A stretch of 6,122 nt of DNA from Phycisphaerae bacterium (GTDB taxonomy: Bacteria > Planctomycetota > Phycisphaerae > Phycisphaerales > SM1A02), in contig JABJQE010000334.1 of the NCBI GenBank assembly GCA_018663565.1, positions 1 to 6,122 of the forward strand, given 5' to 3'. A program made the position numbers and the translations under genes. The notes beneath the pieces were generated by a model. It worked only from the letters and a program-made list of their open reading frames with translations, had not been told where the DNA came from and ran no database searches. Below, piece by piece: positions 1-4,331 of this stretch (position 1 is its first letter; the number at the start of each line of letters is the position of its first letter).

Positions 1-109
1 CGCCGATGCCCAGGAGTCCACCAAGTAGCCCGGCGACCAAGCCGACTCCAACAAGAATGAGAAGTTCCCACACCTGAAGCGTCCAAAATGTGTATTCGAG
101 CCAGTGCAC
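1..109 (-). CDS. Probable TauE/SafE-family membrane transporter, N-terminal fragment
   Basis: The reverse strand carries an open frame that runs off the left edge of the window. From a GTG at 109 it begins with HWLEYTFWTLQ, followed by one long hydrophobic segment that ends in GLVAGLLGGLLGIG. A glycine/leucine-rich first helix ending in GGLLGIGG is characteristic of the TauE/SafE (sulfite exporter) family, which are multi-pass inner-membrane proteins that move sulfur-containing or other organic anions. Only about 36 residues are visible, so substrate and family rest on this one motif. The start is uncertain: GTG at 109 and TTG at 118 are both in frame, neither has a good Shine-Dalgarno sequence, and the frame is closed upstream by a stop near 190. 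The gene diverges from the EamA transporter across about 90 bases in which I recognise no promoter. A different multi-pass membrane protein cannot be excluded. Confidence 0.5.
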   Translation of the reverse strand, partial: MHWLEYTFWTLQVWELLILVGVGLVAGLLGGLLGIG

Positions 110-197
110 TGTGGGCAATGGTACGGTGGCGCAGCGTCGCCGTGACCGCAGCAGCAGATCCTGACGAAGCCCTTCCGGTTCTCTACCCTACCGCCCC

Positions 198-1112
198 ATG
201 AAGATTCTCCGCGCCGACGCATTGCTGTTACTTGTCGCCATCATCTGGGGCGTCGGCTTTGTCATTCAACGAATGGCCATGGAATCAGTTGGCCCAGTCA
301 CATTTACCGGCGTGCGACTTCTCATAGGCACACTCTCGATGCTGCCGCTCATTCCACTGGCCCGCCGGCTTGCGCCTGCGACGCTCAAGCCAGTGTCACG
401 GCAAAAACTCCTTCTGGGCATGATCGGCGCTGGCCTGGCAATGTCGGCTGGGGCTGTCCTGCAACAAGCCGGGCTGGTGCACACGAGCGCAGGCATCGCT
501 GGCTTCATCACCGGCCTCTATGTTGTCTTTGTACCGATTCTCGGATTGTTCATTGGGTACTTCGTGCGGTGGACGACCTGGGCCGCCGTGCTCGTCGCCA
601 CAGCCGGCCTCTACCTCCTGAGTGTGCAAGGCCAACCAACACTCAATCCCGGTGACGGATTGGTGCTCCTTGGTTCCATCGCGTGGGCGGCGCAGGTTCT
701 GATTATTGGATGGCTCGCCGTGCGGTGTGACCCTATACGAATCGCCATCTTCCAAACAGCCTTCGCAGGACTGCTGACCTTGGGCATTGCCCTTTCGTGG
801 GAGCAGCCCGAGATCGCGACGCTCCTTGACATCTGGCCCGAGTTACTGTTCAGCGGCGTACTGGCAGTTGGAGCTGCTTTCCTCTTACAGATCATTGCCC
901 AGCAGGATGCGCCGCCGGCCCATACTGCGGTAATCCTTGCCCTTGAGGCTGTGTTCGGAGCAATTGCCGGGTGGGCGTTCTTGAATGAAGTGCTTTCGCC
1001 GATTCAGGTACTTGGCTGCATCGTGATGTTTATTGGAATTGTGCTGACGCAGTTGCGACTGCCACGGGGGCTAGAGGATGGGCGTGTGGAGATCGAACAC
1101 CCCAAAAAGTAA
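198..1112 (+). CDS. EamA/DMT-superfamily transporter (10 predicted membrane helices)
   Basis: This 304-residue protein has the length and layout of the drug/metabolite transporter superfamily: two EamA repeats, roughly residues 6-142 and 153-286, each with about five hydrophobic helices. Approximate helices are 7-26, 35-54, 71-92, 97-121 (a long stretch that may hold more than one), 126-143, 152-173, 181-200, 214-234, 243-262 and 267-286. Family-like motifs are AIIWGVGFVIQR in helix 1, AGFITGLYVVFVP near residue 101, and ALEAVFGAIAGWAFLNEVLS at 248-267, the usual signature of the second repeat. The C-terminal tail after 287 is charged. Such proteins sit in the inner membrane and export or import small metabolites such as amino acids, but the substrate cannot be read from sequence. 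The ATG at 198 fits the normal N-terminus; no strong ribosome-binding site precedes it. The gene is convergent with the sigma gene and 46 bases from it. Confidence 0.93.
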   Translation: MKILRADALLLLVAIIWGVGFVIQRMAMESVGPVTFTGVRLLIGTLSMLPLIPLARRLAPATLKPVSRQKLLLGMIGAGLAMSAGAVLQQAGLVHTSAGIAGFITGLYVVFVPILGLFIGYFVRWTTWAAVLVATAGLYLLSVQGQPTLNPGDGLVLLGSIAWAAQVLIIGWLAVRCDPIRIAIFQTAFAGLLTLGIALSWEQPEIATLLDIWPELLFSGVLAVGAAFLLQIIAQQDAPPAHTAVILALEAVFGAIAGWAFLNEVLSPIQVLGCIVMFIGIVLTQLRLPRGLEDGRVEIEHPKK

Positions 1113-1158
1113 ACCCTCGGACGCAATACGGGCTCCGCTGAAGAAGGTTTGCTACGCA

Positions 1159-2151
1159 CTACCCCTCATCATCGCGTAGGCGTTCTACTATTTCTCGCAC
1201 TCTTCGGGTGAGTCGCATCTTGGCGTGACGTATTGCCGCTGGCGTCATGCCAGTTTCCTTGGCTACTTCCTCAGCCGGCACGCCGCGAACACCGTACAAC
1301 TCGAAGGACTGCCATGTTCGCTCTTCGACTTCATTACGGGCCTCGCCCATAGCTCGCTGCAAGAGTTGCTCAGTCCACTGCCGATCCCAGGCTGCATCAA
1401 GATCACTCTCAGCCGGAGGATCGACCGTGTCGTCAAATCCGGTGGTTGGCCGCTTCTTGCGATGCCGTGCTCGAATGGCATTCAGTGTGACGCGTTTGAG
1501 ATACCCGCGGAATCGGCCCTTCTTCGGATCGTATTCAAACCGATCTGATACACGGAAGAAGCCCATCAGAACATCCTGCAAGACGTCGTCTGCTTCCTGT
1601 GCGGGGAGCCCCGCGTTTCTGGCAAACCCTGCAATGATCCGTGAGTACTTGTCTGCGAACTCGTTCCAGCCGAGTTCCCGATCGAGCGTCGCGCCCGCCT
1701 TGAGTTTCAAAAAGATGCTCGCCCGCGTGGCATACAATGGATCACCCTTGCCACCCTTCACATCACCCGAGGCAGAAGTGTCAGCAGCCTTCGAGTCTGC
1801 TGGCTCGTCGGCCACAGAATCGGCCGGGGCATCCCCTTCGATGCGGATCAGGATCTTCCACGGGCCCATCAGCAAAAGGTCACGATCACGCAGCCGCACC
1901 GATTCGTCCTTATCGAGCCGCATCATGTTGACTGATGTGCCCCCAGAACTTCCGCAGTCTTGCACGATCACCCGACCCGCTTCTACGCCAATTGATGCGT
2001 GCGTCCGCGACACGCTCGGGTCGGCTAGCACCAACGTCGCGCCGCTGCCGCGGCCGATGGTGAACGGCTCGTCTCCAAGCAAACACGCAAGGGTCTGAAA
2101 GCTCTTCGGCCCGCTAACGGCTGTAAAGGTGATATGTGGCTGCTCGGACAT
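1159..2151 (-). CDS. FHA-domain / ECF-like sigma-70 factor fusion
   Basis: The 330-residue protein joins two modules. Residues about 7-104 form an FHA domain, which binds phosphothreonine peptides: G33-R34, S48-R49-T50-H51 and the GSSGGTSVN turn (67-75) match the family's conserved loops, except that the usual Asn before Gly-Thr is Gly70. Residues 107-137 are an Ala/Asp/Ser-rich low-complexity linker. Residues about 141-231 are sigma region 2, with the helix around DDVLQDVLMGFF (188-199) and the basic FRGYLKRVTLNAIRARHRKK stretch (214-233). Residues about 258-326 are region 4, with a helix-turn-helix near 290-318. Region 3 is absent, as in ECF sigma factors. The role inferred is promoter recognition by RNA polymerase, controlled through Ser/Thr phosphorylation. 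No anti-sigma or kinase gene lies beside it. It diverges from the deaminase gene over 54 bases. The ATG start places the first FHA strand right at the N-terminus; the ribosome-binding site is weak. Confidence 0.9.
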   Translation of the reverse strand: MSEQPHITFTAVSGPKSFQTLACLLGDEPFTIGRGSGATLVLADPSVSRTHASIGVEAGRVIVQDCGSSGGTSVNMMRLDKDESVRLRDRDLLLMGPWKILIRIEGDAPADSVADEPADSKAADTSASGDVKGGKGDPLYATRASIFLKLKAGATLDRELGWNEFADKYSRIIAGFARNAGLPAQEADDVLQDVLMGFFRVSDRFEYDPKKGRFRGYLKRVTLNAIRARHRKKRPTTGFDDTVDPPAESDLDAAWDRQWTEQLLQRAMGEARNEVEERTWQSFELYGVRGVPAEEVAKETGMTPAAIRHAKMRLTRRVREIVERLRDDEG

Positions 2152-2205
2152 GTTTCAGATCATACGGTCCCGCGGAGGCCTCTGGGCAGTACTATCCCTC
2201 ACGCC

Positions 2206-2673
2206 ATGGCCACTACCACTGGACAAGCCAAATGGGACCGGCGATTCATGCTTCTCGCTGACCAGATCTCGACCTGGAGCAAGGATCCATCTCGCGGCGT
2301 TGGGGCCGTGATTGTGTCCGACGACCGACGGATTTGTGCCACGGGCTACAACGGACTACCGGTCGGAATCGAAGATCGTCCCGAACGTCTCGAGAGGCCC
2401 ACAAAATACGATTTGATTTGCCATGCCGAAGTCAATGCCATTGTGCAGTGTGCCCGCAACGGCACATCGACGATTGGATCAACGATCTACTCAACCTTCT
2501 TTCCGTGCAACAACTGCACACTCGCCATCATTCAAGCTGGCGTGCAGCGAGTCGTCTCATGGGCACCGGTCGATGGCGACGAACACTGGGAAGCGTCCAT
2601 TGCAACCTCCCGCAACCTGCTCGATGAGGTCGGCATCCAACAAACCGTCTTGAAACGACGTAGCGATGCGTGA
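2206..2673 (+). CDS. dCMP deaminase / cytidine-deoxycytidylate deaminase family protein
   Basis: This 155-residue protein has the zinc-dependent deaminase signature: H73-A-E75 (zinc ligand and catalytic glutamate) and P100-C101-N-N-C104 (two zinc cysteines). The segment GYNGLPVGIED (47-57), before the HAE motif, resembles dCMP deaminases rather than tRNA adenosine or guanine deaminases, so hydrolytic conversion of dCMP to dUMP for thymidylate synthesis is the best guess. Related soluble deaminases acting on other nucleotides or bases remain possible. I chose the ATG at 2206 because the protein then begins just before the conserved WDRRFM segment and has normal family length; an in-frame ATG at 2134 would add 24 residues unlike the family and overlap the divergent sigma gene. 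No Shine-Dalgarno is obvious. The stop overlaps the astB start, which suggests translational coupling. Confidence 0.88.
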   Translation: MATTTGQAKWDRRFMLLADQISTWSKDPSRGVGAVIVSDDRRICATGYNGLPVGIEDRPERLERPTKYDLICHAEVNAIVQCARNGTSTIGSTIYSTFFPCNNCTLAIIQAGVQRVVSWAPVDGDEHWEASIATSRNLLDEVGIQQTVLKRRSDA

Positions 2674-3979
2674 GTTGCAACTCGACGGCCTCGTCGGGAT
2701 GACACATAACTACGCTGGGCTCTCCACTGGAAATGTTGCCTCGACACATCACCGGGGCGCTGTAAGTCACCCTCGCGCAGCGGCAATCCAAGGCATTGAC
2801 AAGATGGCTTTCGTCGCCTCCCTCGGTGTTCCCCAGGCCGTCATGCCTCCACACTGCAGGCCAGAAATCGATGTCTTGCGAGCAGTTGGTTTCGAGGGGG
2901 ACGACGCGCAAGTGCTCGAACTCGCCCACCGCGAAGACCCCGCCATGCTCGCGCAGGCCAGCAGCGCCTCGGCCATGTGGACCGCCAACGCGGCGACCGT
3001 AACGCCTTCGTGCGATGCTGCGGACGGCACGGTGCATTTTACCCCGGCCAACCTCGTCTCCAAGTTTCATCGCGCCATTGAACCACCGCAGACGACTCGA
3101 TTGCTTCGGGCAATCTTTCCAAACAAGTCTGTGTTTACGCACCACGATCCACTTCCACAATGCGAACAATTCGCAGATGAAGGCGCCGCCAATCACACGC
3201 GTCTCTCAAGTGATCTCGGCAGCGTGCATCTCTACGTGTACGGTCGCATCGCGAGAGACGCCAAGGCCCCGGCCCCGATCCACTTTCCAGCGAGGCAGAC
3301 ACGCGAAGCGTCCGAAACTATCGCCCGCACGCACGGCGTACGCACCGCGATGTTTACGCAGCAACGCCCAAGCGTGATTGATGCGGGCGTCTTTCACAAT
3401 GATGTCATTAGTGTTGGCACTGGATCTACGCTCCTGCTGCATGAAGACGCCTTTGTAGAAACACCGAATGTGCTCGAACAGCTTTCATCAATACTGGGCG
3501 AGTCGTTCACGCCCCTTGTTGTCACGAATGACATGCTGACCGTGCCTGAAGCCGTCTCGACATACCTCTTCAATTCACAACTGCTGGAAACCAAAGGGGG
3601 TCTCGTCCTCATTGCTCCGCATGAGGCAGGCGAGCATCCCCGCGCCCGAGCGGTACTTGATGCGTGGGTCGATGGTGACTCGCCCATCTCTGCTACGCAC
3701 ATCCTCAATCTCCGAGAATCCATGCAGAACGGCGGTGGACCAGCCTGCCTCAGACTTCGCGTCCCGCTGAGCGAAAGAGAACTCAATTTGATCGCGCCTG
3801 GCGTCCAGCTCGACGAGTCGCTTGCCGACCAGCTTCGAGCGTGGGTCAATATGTGGTACCCAGAAGACCTCCACGCCGCCGAACTCGCGGACCCCGCCCT
3901 CATGCAGTCCACCCGCGATGCCTTACAGACGCTGACCGATCTGCTGAAGATTGGCCCGGTCTATCCATTCCAGATGTAG
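2666..3979 (+). CDS. astB: N-succinylarginine dihydrolase (AstB)
   Basis: The 437-residue protein matches AstB along its full length, including the ends LDGLVGMTHNYAGLS and VYPFQ. AstB is a cytosolic pentein-fold enzyme that converts N2-succinylarginine to N2-succinylornithine, releasing two ammonia and one CO2, the second step of the arginine succinyltransferase (AST) pathway. The Cys-His-Glu catalytic triad known from the Escherichia coli enzyme (Glu174, His248, Cys365) is present as E172 in DEGAANH, H244 in GVFHNDV and C361 in NGGGPACLRLR. By alignment from memory, the E. coli ligand-binding positions also appear kept: the AGLSTGNVAS loop (17-26), N108, H135-R136, R210, D246 and N355. The start codon overlaps the end of the deaminase gene by 8 bases (ATGCGTGA); there is no separate Shine-Dalgarno. 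No astA, astC, astD or astE lies in the window, so the pathway context is missing, but the active site looks functional. Confidence 0.96.
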   Translation: MRELQLDGLVGMTHNYAGLSTGNVASTHHRGAVSHPRAAAIQGIDKMAFVASLGVPQAVMPPHCRPEIDVLRAVGFEGDDAQVLELAHREDPAMLAQASSASAMWTANAATVTPSCDAADGTVHFTPANLVSKFHRAIEPPQTTRLLRAIFPNKSVFTHHDPLPQCEQFADEGAANHTRLSSDLGSVHLYVYGRIARDAKAPAPIHFPARQTREASETIARTHGVRTAMFTQQRPSVIDAGVFHNDVISVGTGSTLLLHEDAFVETPNVLEQLSSILGESFTPLVVTNDMLTVPEAVSTYLFNSQLLETKGGLVLIAPHEAGEHPRARAVLDAWVDGDSPISATHILNLRESMQNGGGPACLRLRVPLSERELNLIAPGVQLDESLADQLRAWVNMWYPEDLHAAELADPALMQSTRDALQTLTDLLKIGPVYPFQM

Positions 3980-4069
3980 ATTCCATCAAACAAATCGGTT
4001 CCAACAGCGTACATGTAGTGAAGTGACCCTTCTCGCTGCCCGAACTCATAGAGAGACGGACCATCACTC

Positions 4070-4074
4070 AGGAG
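4070..4074 (+). promoter_or_regulatory. Shine-Dalgarno sequence of the 55-residue small protein
   Basis: AGGAG lies 8 bases before the ATG at 4083. It decides the start: a longer in-frame reading from 3951 would overlap astB and has no such signal. It contrasts with the deaminase and astB, which have no recognisable ribosome-binding site. The surrounding spacer (3980-4082) shows no convincing promoter or terminator; it contains the 8-base palindrome TACATGTA at 4010-4017, of unknown meaning. Confidence 0.7.
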
Positions 4075-4082
4075 CCCGAACC

Positions 4083-4250
4083 ATGTTTCTCTTGACCCTC
4101 CACAATGGCAGACGAGGCCTCTATTTGGGCCGCAAATGCGAGAACTGCTTCTTCGTCAAACTTCATGGCGAACGATATTGGTGGTGGATCCCAACTGACA
4201 TGGTGGCTCGACAGCTTGAATTGCCCATCCCTAGCAACAAGGCCGCCTGA
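4083..4250 (+). CDS. Small hypothetical protein (55 aa) with CxxC and Trp-rich core
   Basis: I do not recognise this protein. It starts at an ATG with a well-placed AGGAG ribosome-binding site and ends at TGA 4248-4250. Visible features are one CxxC pair (C19, C22) in GRKCENCFFVK, an unusual RYWWWIP stretch at 31-37, and a net basic N-terminal half. The short alternation of hydrophobic and polar residues (FLLTLHNGRRGLYLG, then FFVKLHGERYWWWIP) would fit a small beta-rich fold. There is no signal peptide or full membrane helix. A single CxxC is not enough for a zinc site alone, but could bind metal as a dimer or be redox-active; this is speculation. The gene lies 103 bases after astB and 81 bases before the amidohydrolase-like gene on the same strand. 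The good ribosome-binding site is the main evidence that it is real. Confidence 0.6.
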   Translation: MFLLTLHNGRRGLYLGRKCENCFFVKLHGERYWWWIPTDMVARQLELPIPSNKAA

Positions 4251-4281
4251 GCCACATAATTCAACAGTCGTTTGACAGTAA

Positions 4282-4323
4282 ACTCCTCCGAGGGCCCAAC
4301 AAGGAAATGGCCATTGGAGGAGT
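4282..4323 (+). promoter_or_regulatory. RNA hairpin enclosing the ribosome-binding site of the amidohydrolase-like gene
   Basis: ACTCCTCC (4282-4289) is the exact reverse complement of GGAGGAGT (4316-4323). The stem continues with a G-U pair (4290/4315) and an A-U pair (4291/4314), skips one G/A mismatch (4292/4313), then pairs GGCC (4293-4296) with GGCC (4309-4312), leaving a 12-base loop. The 3' arm holds the complete Shine-Dalgarno GGAGGAG (4316-4322), which sits 9 bases before the ATG at 4332. Folded, the site would be hidden from the ribosome. There is no run of U after the stem, so it does not look like an intrinsic terminator. A regulatory role is inference; the base pairing is directly visible. 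Confidence 0.55.
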
Positions 4324-4331
4324 CTGTACTT

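Noticed and set aside
1113..1158. Possible bidirectional terminator between the convergent transporter and sigma genes
   Set aside because: Only a 5-base AAACC/GGTTT pairing (1111-1115 with 1146-1150) and a 4-base CGGA/TCCG pairing are visible, with no T-run; too weak to call.
1247..2098. 283-codon open frame on the plus strand, opposite the sigma gene
   Set aside because: Its product is Ser/Arg/Pro-rich with no recognisable domain, and it mirrors the clearly coding FHA-sigma gene on the other strand.
2134..2205. Upstream ATG at 2134 giving the deaminase 24 extra residues
   Set aside because: The extension does not resemble the family and would overlap the start of the divergent sigma gene; the ATG at 2206 gives a normal N-terminus.
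2528..3196. 222-codon open frame on the minus strand across the deaminase end and astB
   Set aside because: It lies opposite two strongly supported genes and shows no domain; a shadow frame in GC-rich DNA.
4272..4277. TTGACA, a perfect sigma-70 -35 box, just upstream of the hairpin
   Set aside because: At the proper spacing (about 4295-4300) the sequence is CCCAAC, nothing like a -10 box, and a start there would cut into the hairpin. It may be chance.
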